From Rhodospirillales bacterium (lineage in GTDB: Bacteria; Pseudomonadota; Alphaproteobacteria; Rhodospirillales; Defluviicoccaceae): 64,000 nt of DNA. The notes beneath the pieces were generated by a model that was not told the DNA's origin, did not search any database, and saw only the letters and a program-made list of their open reading frames with translations. Below, in pieces: positions 18,723-29,351 of this stretch. Positions within the stretch are counted from its first letter, which is position 1. Each line of letters starts with the position of its first letter. The translations under genes were made by a program, and so were the position numbers. The DNA is taken from positions 56,657-120,656 of the forward strand of contig REEP01000129.1 in the NCBI GenBank assembly GCA_007695045.1, written 5' to 3'.

Positions 18723-19628
18723 CTATCGGTCAAGGTGCCAGACCGACACTAGGCCGTCAAGTTTAAGTATCTCAGAAAAAACCGTTTTTCCGAAGGCGGC
18801 GGAGAGCATGTCGCGCAACAGCCGCTCCGGACCGCCGATGCGAAGGTCTCTCACCGGCAGGGTTGCCGCCACGTCGTGTTCCTCCGCGAGCCAGGCCCGC
18901 GCCGCCACGTCATTGCCGAGCGCATCGATCAACCCGGCCGTGACGGCCTGACGTCCGGTGTACACGCGGCCGTCGGCCAGTTCGATGACCTCCTCCCGGC
19001 TGAGGGGCCGGCGCGCCTCCACCAAGCTCACGAACATCTCGTGAATATCCATAACGATCGTGCGGATCGCTTCCCGGGCCTCAGGCGAGAATTCTTCCAG
19101 TGGATTGGGCTGGGCCTTGTAAGGGCCGCTCTTGATGGCTTCGGCCTCGATCCCGAGTTTGTCCAGAAGGCCCGTTACATCGGTTGTTTGCAGGATGACG
19201 CCGATGGATCCGGTGAGGGTGCCCGCCCGGCCGAAGATCTGGTCGCTGGCGATTGCGGTCATGTAGGCGGCGGATGTCGCCATCCCGCCCATGACCGCCA
19301 CCACCGGCTTCTGTTCGGCCACTTGGCGCAGGCTGTGATACAGCGACTCGCCGCCGACGACGGTTCCGCCGGGGCTGTCGATATGCACGACCAGCGCCCG
19401 AGCATACGGGTTCACCGCCACCGCCTGGAGCGCCCGATCGCGCTCCCGATCCTCCAGGATCACTCCGTCCACCGTCAGCCGTGCCACATGGTCGCGCCCG
19501 ACGATACGTTCCCGCCCGAGCAGGACGACGGCAACGGCGATGACCGCCAACACGGCAACCAGCCGCCAAGCGGTGAGGCGTCGCTTCAAACGCCGCCGGT
19601 CAGCGGCGAAGTCGGCATTCAGGGCCAT
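18723..19628 (-). CDS. sppA: Signal peptide peptidase SppA
   Basis: A 301-residue membrane-anchored serine protease of the ClpP/crotonase fold that degrades cleaved signal peptides. One N-terminal helix (LVAVLAVIAVAVVLLG) anchors it, with the domain in the periplasm. The core has VVHIDSPGGTVVGGESLY, the nucleophile region GGMATSAAYMTAIASD, GTLTGSIGVILQT and the lysine motif AIKSGPYKAQPNPLEEFS. This Ser/Lys dyad arrangement fits the short, homo-oligomeric SppA class. It sits between rpsA and ihfB. Confidence 0.93.
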   Translation of the reverse strand: MALNADFAADRRRLKRRLTAWRLVAVLAVIAVAVVLLGRERIVGRDHVARLTVDGVILEDRERDRALQAVAVNPYARALVVHIDSPGGTVVGGESLYHSLRQVAEQKPVVAVMGGMATSAAYMTAIASDQIFGRAGTLTGSIGVILQTTDVTGLLDKLGIEAEAIKSGPYKAQPNPLEEFSPEAREAIRTIVMDIHEMFVSLVEARRPLSREEVIELADGRVYTGRQAVTAGLIDALGNDVAARAWLAEEHDVAATLPVRDLRIGGPERLLRDMLSAAFGKTVFSEILKLDGLVSVWHLDR

Positions 19629-19691
19629 AGTGCCATCCTACTCCCGAGTTGGAGACGCTTCGATCGGACCCGGCCTGCCCGCGACCCGCAG

Positions 19692-21518
19692 TCAACGGCC
19701 TGCGTCGCCCTTGTCATCCATCTCGGCCTCGCTCTCCTCCGCGGTATTCGCGTCCGGGGCGTTGCGGGCATCCTCGGCTTCACGTTCCGCCCGCTGGGTC
19801 GCTTCCCGCTTCTCCTTGATCGCAGCCCCCAGGATCTCGCCCAGGCTGGCGCCCGAGTCGCTGGAGCCATATTCGGCCACCGCCCGCTTCTCCTCCTCCA
19901 TCTCCCGCGCCTTGATGGAGAGGGCGATCTTGCGGCTGCCACGATCCATTTGGATGACCTTGGCGTCCACTTTCTCGCCGGGCGCGAAGCGATCCGGCCG
20001 TTGGTCGAACCGGTCCCGCGACAGCTCGGCCTTGCGGATGAAGCCGGCAACGCCGCCGCCCACATCGACCTCGATGCCGCCTTCCGTGACTTCGGTGACG
20101 ACGCAGGTGACCACCTGACCCCGGCGCAGCTTGGCCGCGCCGGCCTCGAACGGATCCTCGGCGAGCTGCTTGATGCCGAGACTGATGCGCTCCTTCTCCA
20201 CGTCCACGTCGAGAACCTTGGCGCGCACGATGTCGCCGCGGCTGTACTCGGCGAGCGCCTCTTCCCCGGATTTGGTCCAGGACAGGTCGGACAGGTGCGC
20301 CATTCCGTCGATGTCGCCGGGGAAGCCCAGGAACAGACCGAATTCGGTGATGTTCTTGACCTCGCCTTCCACCACGCTGCCCACCGGATGCTGTTCCAGG
20401 AACTGCTCCCACGGATTGGCGAGGCTCTGCTTGAGGCCGAGGCTGATCCGGCGCTTCACGGGGTCCACGTCCAGCACCACAACCTCCACCTCCTGGCTGG
20501 TGGAAACGATCTTGCCGGGATGGATGTTCTTCTTGGTCCAGCTCATTTCCGAAACGTGAACCAGGCCTTCGACGCCCGGCTCCAGCTCCACGAAGGCGCC
20601 GTAATCGGTGATGTTGGTGACCCGCCCGGTGAACTTGGCGCCGACCGGGTATTTGGCCTCGACCCCTTCCCAGGGATCGGCTTCCAGCTGCTTCATGCCG
20701 AGGGAGATGCGCTGCGTCTCCGGGTTGAAGCGGATCACCTGCACCTGCACGGTCTGGCCAATCTGCAGAGCCTCGGTGGGATGGTTGATGCGCCGCCATG
20801 AGATGTCGGTGACGTGAAGCAGGCCGTCCACGCCGCCAAGATCGATGAAGGCTCCGTAATCGGTGATGTTCTTCACCATGCCTTCCAGGACCTGGCCTTC
20901 CTTGAGGTTGGCGATGAGCTCGGCCCGGGCTTCGGCGCGGGTCTCCTCCAAGACGGCGCGTCGGGAGACGACGATGTTGTTGCGGCTCCGGTCCATCTTG
21001 AGGATCTGAAAGGGCTGCGGTGTATTCATCAGCGGAGTGACATCGCGCACCGGGCGGATATCCACCTGGCTCCCGGGCAGGAAGGCCACGGCGCCCGACA
21101 GATCGACGATGAAACCGCCCTTGACGCGACCGAAGATGGTGCCGGTCACTCGTTCGGAGCTCTTGTACGCCTGCTCCAGCTGGGTCCAGGCCTCTTCCCG
21201 TCGGGCTTTTTCCCGGCTCAGGATGACGTTGCCTTCCTTGTCTTCGTAGCGCTCCACGAAAACGTCGACGGGATCGCCCGGCGTGAGGTCGGCCGCCTGT
21301 CCCGGTGCTCCGAATTCCTTCAGCGGCACCCGTCCCTCGGACTTCAGCCCCACATCCACGACCACCATGTCGCCGTCGATGCGGACCACGGTCCCCTTGA
21401 CGACCTGGCCTTCGAAGCCGCCGCCGTCGCCTAGCGACTCTTCAAGGAGGGCGGCAAAGCTCTCCCCGCCGGTCGGGGATTCCTGAGGGGTGGGCACGTT
21501 GCTAGGGGTTGATGCCAT
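19692..21518 (-). CDS. rpsA: 30S ribosomal protein S1
   Basis: S1 helps ribosomes bind structured mRNA. The 608-residue protein has six S1 RNA-binding repeats; the clearest are VLEGMVKNITDYGAFIDLGG, FTGRVTNITDYGAFVELEPG and VEGEVKNITEFGLFLGFPG, each with the FG and LVHVSEMSW-type motifs. Repeats 1, 2 and 6 are more divergent. The C-terminus is an acidic Ala/Glu/Asp tail of about 60 residues that makes the protein longer than the E. coli version. The cmk-rpsA order is widely conserved. Confidence 0.97.
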   Translation of the reverse strand: MASTPSNVPTPQESPTGGESFAALLEESLGDGGGFEGQVVKGTVVRIDGDMVVVDVGLKSEGRVPLKEFGAPGQAADLTPGDPVDVFVERYEDKEGNVILSREKARREEAWTQLEQAYKSSERVTGTIFGRVKGGFIVDLSGAVAFLPGSQVDIRPVRDVTPLMNTPQPFQILKMDRSRNNIVVSRRAVLEETRAEARAELIANLKEGQVLEGMVKNITDYGAFIDLGGVDGLLHVTDISWRRINHPTEALQIGQTVQVQVIRFNPETQRISLGMKQLEADPWEGVEAKYPVGAKFTGRVTNITDYGAFVELEPGVEGLVHVSEMSWTKKNIHPGKIVSTSQEVEVVVLDVDPVKRRISLGLKQSLANPWEQFLEQHPVGSVVEGEVKNITEFGLFLGFPGDIDGMAHLSDLSWTKSGEEALAEYSRGDIVRAKVLDVDVEKERISLGIKQLAEDPFEAGAAKLRRGQVVTCVVTEVTEGGIEVDVGGGVAGFIRKAELSRDRFDQRPDRFAPGEKVDAKVIQMDRGSRKIALSIKAREMEEEKRAVAEYGSSDSGASLGEILGAAIKEKREATQRAEREAEDARNAPDANTAEESEAEMDDKGDAGR

Positions 21519-21705
21519 GTGTTCGCTTGTCCTTCGCTTTCAGTCGTCGTCCAGGGCGGTTGCACTCAATAAAGTGGGAGCACGGGATGGGGTCAGGCCG
21601 GCCGGCGGGGGAGGTATCGACACGCGTCAATAAAACGACGCAGCGCGTCCAGCGACACGCCGATACGCAAAAATCCTCCACGTTGACCTCAGCCTTCGGG
21701 GTTGT

Positions 21706-22362
21706 TTACGCGAATTGCCGTTGCTCCACAACAGCCAGCGCGAGGCTGAGGACGGTATTTGGCCCAAGATCACTGGTATCGAGGCACCAGGCATCCGCGG
21801 CGGGCTTGAGCGGGGCCACCGTTCGCCCGGCATCGCGAGCGTCCCGTGCCGCCATCTCCCTGAGCACGGTCGCCGCCGACACGCTCAGGCCGCGCCCGCG
21901 CAGTTCGCGCAGCCGGCGCGCCGCCCGAACGCGCGCGGACGCGGTGATGAACAGCTTGACCGCCGCATCGGGGCAGACCACGGTCCCGATATCGCGGCCA
22001 TCGATCACCGCGCCGGGGGCGGCATCCGGCGGCTGCGCGGCAAAGTCACGCTGGAAATCCAGCAGCGCGCTCCGGACGGCGGGAATCGCCGCGACCCGGG
22101 ACGCCGCCGCCGCGGCACGATCATCGCGCAGACCGGCGGACTCGAGATCGCCCGGCTTCAGCGCGCGGGCGATCGCCGCCGCCACTGCCGGATCGGCCGG
22201 ATCGCCGCCGCGGTCCAGCACTTTGGCGCCCACGGCCCGATACAGAAGTCCCGTATCCAGGTAGGCGAAGCCCAAACGGTCCGCCAGTCCGCGGGCCAGC
22301 GTTCCCTTGCCGGCCGCAGCCGGGCCGTCCACGGCGATCACCACGGGGCGCGCGCTCATCAT
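21706..22362 (-). CDS. cmk: Cytidylate kinase
   Basis: A 218-residue (d)CMP kinase. The P-loop is VIAVDGPAAAGKGTLARGLAD, followed by FAYLDTGLLYRAVG, then IDGRDIGTVVCPDAAVKLFITAS, which binds the nucleotide, and the lid RAARRLRELRGRG and R-rich ARDARDAGR. The start ATG at 22362 overlaps the aroA stop (an ATGATGA junction), so translation is probably coupled. Order aroA-cmk-rpsA is typical of alphaproteobacteria. Confidence 0.97.
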   Translation of the reverse strand: MMSARPVVIAVDGPAAAGKGTLARGLADRLGFAYLDTGLLYRAVGAKVLDRGGDPADPAVAAAIARALKPGDLESAGLRDDRAAAAASRVAAIPAVRSALLDFQRDFAAQPPDAAPGAVIDGRDIGTVVCPDAAVKLFITASARVRAARRLRELRGRGLSVSAATVLREMAARDARDAGRTVAPLKPAADAWCLDTSDLGPNTVLSLALAVVEQRQFA

Positions 22363-23681
22363 CGCCGCAGGTCGGCACCAATGCCGTCCATCAGGGCCGC
22401 GAAGCCGGGGAAGCTCGTGGCGATCGCCGCATCGTCGTCGACACCGACCGCAGCGGCTGCGGCCGACCCCAGCACCAGGAACGCCATGGCGATGCGGTGG
22501 TCCAGATCCACTGAAACGGTCGCTCCGCCCGGCGGGGGACCGCCGCAACCGTGCACCAGCAACCAGTCCTCACCCTGCTCCACCGTGACGCCGCAGGCAG
22601 CAAGGCCGCGGGCCACGGCGCCGAGGCGGTCACTCTCCTTGACCCGGAGCTCCGCCAAGCCGTCGATCCGGGTGCTGCCTTCGGCGCAGGCCGCCGCCAC
22701 CGCGAGAATCGGAATCTCGTCGATCATCGCCGGCACCTGCTCCGGCGTGACGGTGATTCCGGCCAGCGAGCTCTCTCCCGCCACCAGGTCGGCCACCACC
22801 TCACCCCCGCTGTCCCGGACGTTGATCACGCCCACGTTCGCGCCCATGGCGGTCAGCGCCTCCAGCAAGCCGGCGCGGAGCGGATTGATGCAAACGTCCT
22901 CGATCATCAGCCGTGATCCCGGCGTCAGCAATGCCGCCACCAGCGGAAACGCAGCGGAGGAGATGTCGCCGGGCACGGCGATGTCGGTCGCGTGCAGTTC
23001 CGGCTGGCCGACCAAGCGGATCACATGCCCGCGGTCGGGCGTGATCTCAGTCGACACCTGGGCGCCGAATGCCGCCAGCATGCGTTCGGTGTGGTCCCGG
23101 GTGGGTATGGGTTCAATGACGGTGGTCTCACCCGGCGCATTCAGGGCGGCCAACAGGATGGCCGATTTCACCTGGGCGGAGGCCACCGGCAAGGCATACG
23201 TGATGGGAACGGGTTCGGCCGTCCCGATGACGGCCAGCGGCAGCCGGCAACCGTCCCGCGCCACGAAGGCCGCTCCCATCTGGACCAGCGGCGTTTCCAC
23301 CCGGCGCATCGGCCGGCGGCACAACGAGCGATCGCCGGTGAAGAACGTCTTGAACGGATGGGTTGCCACCAGTCCTGCCAACAATCGCACGCCGGTGCCG
23401 GAATTGCCGAGATCGAGCACCTGCGCCGGTTCGGCCAGGCCACCGACGCCGGTCCCGCGAATCCGCCAGGCACCGTCGCCGTCGTCCGTGACGGTCGCGC
23501 CGAGGGCCCTGAGCGCCGCCGCTGTCGACCTGATGTCGCCGGCATCCAGCAGGCCGCGGATCCGGGTTTCACCCACCGCCACGGCGCCCAGAATCAGCGC
23601 CCGATGCGAGATCGACTTGTCGCCGGGGACCGTGATGCGGCCGCCGAGGTTGGAGGCCGGGTGGGAGATGAGAGCGGACAC
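22359..23681 (-). CDS. aroA: 3-phosphoshikimate 1-carboxyvinyltransferase (EPSP synthase, class II type)
   Basis: AroA makes EPSP in the shikimate pathway. The 440-residue protein follows the Agrobacterium CP4-like class: PGDKSISHRALILG, SLCRRPMRRVETPL, VASAQVKSAILLAALNAPG, PTRDHTERMLAAFGA, VAALLTPGS, PSMIDE-equivalent PAMIDEIPILAVAAA and ELRVKESDR. At the position where CP4 has the alanine tied to glyphosate insensitivity (GNAATG), this enzyme has glycine (G95 in GNSGTG), as in sensitive enzymes. Start at ATG 23681. Confidence 0.96.
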   Translation of the reverse strand: MSALISHPASNLGGRITVPGDKSISHRALILGAVAVGETRIRGLLDAGDIRSTAAALRALGATVTDDGDGAWRIRGTGVGGLAEPAQVLDLGNSGTGVRLLAGLVATHPFKTFFTGDRSLCRRPMRRVETPLVQMGAAFVARDGCRLPLAVIGTAEPVPITYALPVASAQVKSAILLAALNAPGETTVIEPIPTRDHTERMLAAFGAQVSTEITPDRGHVIRLVGQPELHATDIAVPGDISSAAFPLVAALLTPGSRLMIEDVCINPLRAGLLEALTAMGANVGVINVRDSGGEVVADLVAGESSLAGITVTPEQVPAMIDEIPILAVAAACAEGSTRIDGLAELRVKESDRLGAVARGLAACGVTVEQGEDWLLVHGCGGPPPGGATVSVDLDHRIAMAFLVLGSAAAAAVGVDDDAAIATSFPGFAALMDGIGADLRR

Positions 23682-23943
23682 GATGATCAGAGCGTTCGCA
23701 GATGAGGGTCAGGCCAACCGATACGATCCCGACGGATGGCACGCCCGTGGATGATCCGCATCGGCCGTGCGCCAAGTTCGCTGTTCAGCATCGTCCGGCG
23801 CCGACGTTCATGGATCGCGCCACAGCCACCCTGCACCGGCAGATGCCCGATTTGCTTTTGACACGGCACGGGCAAAGTGGCAAACGCGAAACAGTGGTGT
23901 CCGGCCGATAGGAAAGGCCAGATGTGAGCGGAGGATTGAGACC
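23682..23943. other. Divergent aroA / FYDLN-protein intergenic region
   Basis: About 260 bases between divergent genes. A TTGACA at 23858-23863 could be the -35 box for the plus-strand gene, but the expected -10 (CAAACG) is poor. No RNA gene was recognised. Confidence 0.35.
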
Positions 23944-24342
23944 GTGGCGAAGCCGGAATGGGGAACGAAGCGCACCTGCCACAATTGCGGTGCGCGCTTT
24001 TACGATCTGCAACGGGACCCCATCGTCTGCCCGGTCTGCAGCACGGTCTACGATCCGGGGCGCCAAGCCAAGACCCGCCGCGCCGGCGTCCGTGGCGCGG
24101 TGGCCCCGGTAGCGGCGGTGGTTCCCGAGGAAGCTGCGGAGGAGACCGAGGAGGAGGCCGTCGTCGAGGACGAGGCGGTGGCGAGCGCCGGCGACGGCGA
24201 GAACGCCGGGTCCGACGATCTCGAAGAGATCGAGTCCGAAGATTCCGATTTGATGGAGGACACCTCGGATCTGGGGGAGGACGACGACGATATCGGCGAG
24301 GTGATCGAACACATCGAAGACGACGTCGACGACAAGCCCTGA
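23944..24342 (+). CDS. TIGR02300/FYDLN acid domain protein
   Basis: A 132-residue protein characteristic of alphaproteobacteria. The N-terminus has the family core KPEWGTKRTCHNCGARFYDLQRDPIVCPVC, with two CxxC pairs (C12/C15, C29/C32) forming a likely zinc ribbon and the eponymous FYDL. After a short basic linker comes a long acidic tail (Glu/Asp/Val-rich, ending EHIEDDVDDKP). Function is unknown; a nucleic-acid or protein-binding role is only inference. The start is a GTG at 23944 with AGGATTGAGA upstream. Confidence 0.9.
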   Translation: MAKPEWGTKRTCHNCGARFYDLQRDPIVCPVCSTVYDPGRQAKTRRAGVRGAVAPVAAVVPEEAAEETEEEAVVEDEAVASAGDGENAGSDDLEEIESEDSDLMEDTSDLGEDDDDIGEVIEHIEDDVDDKP

Positions 24343-24401
24343 CGATCGGGTATCCGGCGATCGGAGCGCATTCGGCGAACGGGCAAGGCTGAGGGGACGC
24401 G

Positions 24402-25592
24402 ATGGCGCCCGCCGGGCCACTCGCCGAGATTACAGTGGTCGACCTCAGCCGGGTGCTGGCCGGCCCCTACTGTACCATGGTGCTGGCTGACCTGGGCGCC
24501 CGGGTCATCAAGGTGGAAAAGCCCGACGGTGGCGACGATGCCCGGCAGTTCGGGCCGTTCGTCCAGGGCCGTTCAGCCTACTTCGCGTCCCTTAACCGCG
24601 GCAAGGAAAGCATCGCCCTCGACCTCAAGGCGGAGCGTGACCGCAACATCCTGCACCGGTTGCTGGCCCGGGCGGACGTGCTGGTGGAGAATTTCCGACC
24701 CGGTACGCTGGACAGGCTCGGCCTCGGCTGGGACGACCTGCACCGCCGCCATCCGCGCCTGATCTATGCCGCGGTTTCCGGTTTCGGTCGGACCGGCCCC
24801 TATGCGACGCGCCCGGCCTACGACCTGGTCGTGCAGGCGATGGGGGGGATGATGAGCTTGACCGGTCATCCCGGCACCGCACCCACCCGGGTCGGCACCT
24901 CCATCGGCGACATCACCGCCGGCCTGTTCGCCGCCGTCGGGATCAACGCGGCCCTGGTTCACCGCGCCGTCTCGGGCCAGGGCATGCTGGTGGATGTGGC
25001 GATGCTGGACGGTCAGGTGGCGATCCTGGAGAACGCGATCGCGCGCTTCGGCGCCACCGGACAGAGTCCGGGGCCGCTCGGCGCGCGCCATCCGTCGATC
25101 GCGCCGTTCGATGCCTTCGCCTGTGCCGACGGATACATCGTCATCGCCGCCGGCAACGATGCGCTGTTCCGCACCCTCTGTATCGCCATGGGGCGCAGCG
25201 ACTTGCCGGACAACCCGCTGTTCCGGTCGAACGAAAGCCGCACCACCCATCAGGCGGCCCTGAAGGCGGAGCTCGAGAGTGTGCTGCAGACCAACGCGGC
25301 CGCGCATTGGCTCGACGTTCTGGCCGCCGCCGGCGTGCCCGCCGGCCCGATCAATGGCATCGATCAGGTGCTGGCCGATCCGCACGTCCAGGCCCGTACC
25401 ATGGTGATCCGCGCCGCGCCGCGCCCGGGAACCGACACGCTCGCGGACGCCGACGGTCCGGTGATGGCCGGCAACCCGGTAAAGCTGTCGGCGTTCCCGG
25501 ATCCCGCGGTACGGCCGCAGGCCCCGGATCTGGATGCCGACCGGGACCGGATTCTCGCCGAACTCGGCTGGCCGCCCGACCCTGGCTCCTGA
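24402..25592 (+). CDS. CaiB/BaiF family CoA-transferase
   Basis: A 396-residue class III CoA-transferase that moves CoA between carboxylic acids through an aspartyl-CoA intermediate. Family features are LAEITVVDLSRVLAGPYCTMVLADLGARVIKVEKP at the N-terminus, FASLNRGKESIALDLK, VENFRPGTLDRLGLG, VSGFGRTGPY, the probable catalytic Asp in SIGDITAGLFA, and HPSIAPFDAFACADGYI. The acceptor acid cannot be read from sequence. No beta-oxidation or carnitine genes adjoin it; it precedes ilvC by 132 bases. Confidence 0.9.
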   Translation: MAPAGPLAEITVVDLSRVLAGPYCTMVLADLGARVIKVEKPDGGDDARQFGPFVQGRSAYFASLNRGKESIALDLKAERDRNILHRLLARADVLVENFRPGTLDRLGLGWDDLHRRHPRLIYAAVSGFGRTGPYATRPAYDLVVQAMGGMMSLTGHPGTAPTRVGTSIGDITAGLFAAVGINAALVHRAVSGQGMLVDVAMLDGQVAILENAIARFGATGQSPGPLGARHPSIAPFDAFACADGYIVIAAGNDALFRTLCIAMGRSDLPDNPLFRSNESRTTHQAALKAELESVLQTNAAAHWLDVLAAAGVPAGPINGIDQVLADPHVQARTMVIRAAPRPGTDTLADADGPVMAGNPVKLSAFPDPAVRPQAPDLDADRDRILAELGWPPDPGS

Positions 25593-26744
<1,152 letters not shown>

Positions 26745-26829
26745 ACCGCTTCCAGGTTTCTGTGATCCGCGTGCCGCGGGCGCCGCGCGCGCTGCCGGGC
26801 TTGGCCGGCTGACGGGCCGGAGGGCGGTC

Positions 26830-29256
26830 ATGCTGCGTTGGCTTCGCCGCCTCACGCTCGCCGTGGCGCTTGTTGTGGTGCTGGCGGCAGGGGGCGGCTA
26901 CGTCTGGCTCGGTACCGGGGCCTCGCCGCATGAGGGCGCGGTCCGGGTATCCGGGCCGACCGCGACGGTGGAGGTGATCCGCGACGAGGTCGGCGTTCCG
27001 CATATCTTCGCCGAAACGCTTGAGGACGGCTTCTTCGCTCTCGGCTGGGTGCACGCCGAGGACCGCCTGACCCAGATGGAAGGCATGCGCAGGGTCGTGG
27101 CCGGTCGCCTGTCCGAGGTGGCCGGGACCTGGACCCTTGGCATCGACCGCCGGATGCGCACCCTCGGTCTCTATCGTCTGGCCGAGGCCGAGGCGGCGGC
27201 CGCCCCCGAGGATGTCCGCAGGGCCCTCGAGGCTTATGCCGCCGGGGTCAACGCGCAGCTGCGTCTACGCGAGGGGGCGCCACCGCCGGAACTGGTCGCC
27301 CTCGGCGTGACGCCGGAGCCCTGGCGACCGGCGGACTCGGTGGCCTGGGGTTACCTGATGGCGCACAATCTCGGCACCAACCGTCGCGAGGAGTTGCTGC
27401 GGGCCCGCATGGCCGAACACGTCACCGCCGAGCAGATGGCGGCGCTGTGGTCGGACCATCCCGGCGAGGTGCCTGTCACCTTGCCCGAAGGGAGCGAACT
27501 GACCCGCGGCTTCGACTGGGGGGCGATCCAGGCCGGGGACCCGGTTCCGCCCGGTGCCCCCGCCGGGGCCTCCAACGTCTGGGCGGTGGCCGGCGATCGC
27601 AGCGACACCGGCGCGCCGATCCTCGCCAACGACCCCCACCTTGGTTTCGCCATCCCCGGCACCTGGTACCTGGCGCGAATCGTCACGCCCGAGGTCGAAC
27701 TCACCGGTGCCACCGCACCCGGCGTGCCGTTCTTCGTGCTCGGCCACAACCGTCACATCGCCTGGGGCATGAGTACCGCCAATGCCGACGTGGAGGACCA
27801 TTTCGTCGAGAGGATCGATCCGGAGGACCCGGAACGCTACCTGACGCCGGACGGTTCGGCGCCGTTCGTGACCCGTCGGGAAACGATCGACGTCCGCGGC
27901 GCCGAGCCCGAGGAAATCGTGATCCGGGCCACCCGCCGTGGCCCGGTCATCGGCGAGGCGCCCGCCGCGGCTTTGCGGCTGCCGGCGGGGGGGCGGGCCG
28001 AGGACGCGGCGCCGGATGACCGGGTCCTGGCTTTTGCCGCGTCGTACCTGGCACCGGGCGGACGCAATGCAACCGCGATGTACCGGCTCAACCTGGCCGA
28101 AGACTGGGACGCGTTCGTCGCCGCCCTGGCCGACTTCAATGCGGCACCGCAGAACCTGTTCTATGCTGATGTCGCCGGTAACATCGGCTTCATGACGCCG
28201 GGGCGTATCCCCATCCGCCGGTCCGGTGACGGTCGTGTTCCCACCGCGGGTTGGACCGGTGCCACCGACTGGATCGGGTTCGTGCCGTTCGATCAACTGC
28301 CCCGGGCGCTGAATCCGTCGGAAGGCGTGCTGTACAACGCCAACAACAAGCTGGTGCCCGACAGCTTTCCCTGGTTTCTGGGCGATGGCTGCGACGAACC
28401 GTATCGGGCGATGCGTATCCGCGAACTCCTGTCGCGGCACCGGCCGCACAGTTTGGACATCGCCGCGTCCATGCAACTTGATATCGTCTCGCCGATGGCG
28501 CGGGACCTGCTGCCGCTGATGCTGGCCGCGCTGCCCGACGGCTACGCCTTGCCGGAGGCGGCTGCCGGCCTCGCCACTTGGTCCGGCGACATGGCGCGCC
28601 ACCGGCCCGAACCGCTTGTCTTCCAGGCATGGCTTCGTGACTTCAACCGGACACTGTATGAACGGGTTCTTCCGCCGGAGCTGGCCGCCTCGCTCGGTCA
28701 TCGTCCGGTCTTCGTGCGTCGCGTGCTCGCGGAGAATGGCGCCTGGTGTGTCGCCGCCGAAAGTGCCGACTCCCAGGCCCCGGATTGCGCACAACAGCTC
28801 GCGGATTCGCTCGACGCCGCCGTGGCTTGGCTGAAGGACCGGTACGGCGATCCCCAAGGCTGGAGCTGGGGCGAAGCGCACAATGCACGCTTCCGTCATC
28901 TCCTGCTCGGCCGGGTGCCGCTCTTGAACCGGTGGGCGGAACGGTCGGTGCCGGTCGATGGCGGCTACTACACCCTCAACCGCGCCGCCAACTTCCTCAG
29001 CAGCGAAGACGACCCATTCACCGCGGTGCATGGCGCGGGCTTCCGCGCCGTCTACGACCTTGGTGACCTGAGCCGGTCCCGATTCATCGTGGCGCCGGGC
29101 CAGTCAGGCAACCCGCTGTCGCCGCATTACGACGACCTGATCGAGACATGGCGGGATGGCGGCCGCCTGCACCTGGGGCGGGACAGGTCGGACCTTCTCG
29201 GCGCACGCACCGCTCATCTCACGCTGGTGCCGGAACCCGCGGCCGACGGCGGATAA
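26830..29256 (+). CDS. Penicillin acylase family protein (peptidase S45), secreted
   Basis: An 808-residue N-terminal-nucleophile hydrolase. A signal sequence or anchor (LRRLTLAVALVVVLAAGGGYVWL) is followed by the alpha-chain start VEVIRDEVGVPHIFAETLEDGFFALGWVHAEDRLTQME. The autoprocessing site is in AGASNVWAVAGDRS, making S248 the likely nucleophile of the beta chain; NDPHLGF and LGHNRHIAWGMS are conserved beta-chain motifs. Enzymes of this family cleave amides such as acyl-homoserine lactones or beta-lactam side chains; the natural substrate here is unknown. It lies between ilvC and flbT without operon partners of related function. Confidence 0.9.
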   Translation: MLRWLRRLTLAVALVVVLAAGGGYVWLGTGASPHEGAVRVSGPTATVEVIRDEVGVPHIFAETLEDGFFALGWVHAEDRLTQMEGMRRVVAGRLSEVAGTWTLGIDRRMRTLGLYRLAEAEAAAAPEDVRRALEAYAAGVNAQLRLREGAPPPELVALGVTPEPWRPADSVAWGYLMAHNLGTNRREELLRARMAEHVTAEQMAALWSDHPGEVPVTLPEGSELTRGFDWGAIQAGDPVPPGAPAGASNVWAVAGDRSDTGAPILANDPHLGFAIPGTWYLARIVTPEVELTGATAPGVPFFVLGHNRHIAWGMSTANADVEDHFVERIDPEDPERYLTPDGSAPFVTRRETIDVRGAEPEEIVIRATRRGPVIGEAPAAALRLPAGGRAEDAAPDDRVLAFAASYLAPGGRNATAMYRLNLAEDWDAFVAALADFNAAPQNLFYADVAGNIGFMTPGRIPIRRSGDGRVPTAGWTGATDWIGFVPFDQLPRALNPSEGVLYNANNKLVPDSFPWFLGDGCDEPYRAMRIRELLSRHRPHSLDIAASMQLDIVSPMARDLLPLMLAALPDGYALPEAAAGLATWSGDMARHRPEPLVFQAWLRDFNRTLYERVLPPELAASLGHRPVFVRRVLAENGAWCVAAESADSQAPDCAQQLADSLDAAVAWLKDRYGDPQGWSWGEAHNARFRHLLLGRVPLLNRWAERSVPVDGGYYTLNRAANFLSSEDDPFTAVHGAGFRAVYDLGDLSRSRFIVAPGQSGNPLSPHYDDLIETWRDGGRLHLGRDRSDLLGARTAHLTLVPEPAADGG

Positions 29257-29351
29257 GCGGCACGCCCGCGCAGCGTGGCGATTGCGCCCTGGCGAGGCCC
29301 CCGAAATGGGGTAAACTCCGCGAGTGTCCGCGCAACGAAGGAGGGGCCGCC

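Noticed and set aside
18876..20801. 641-codon open frame on the plus strand across sppA and rpsA
   Set aside because: It is antisense to two certain genes, begins and ends without regard to them, and its translation has no protein-family features; long antisense frames are expected at this GC content.
21715..23754. 679-codon open frame on the plus strand across cmk and aroA
   Set aside because: Antisense shadow of two certain genes, low-complexity Arg/Ala/Ser translation.
23682..23943. tRNA or small RNA gene
   Set aside because: No cloverleaf, TPsiC-loop sequence or terminator was recognised by eye; a covariance search would be decisive.
27265..29031. 588-codon open frame on the minus strand inside the penicillin-acylase gene
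   Set aside because: Wholly antisense to a gene with clear catalytic motifs; no recognisable domain.
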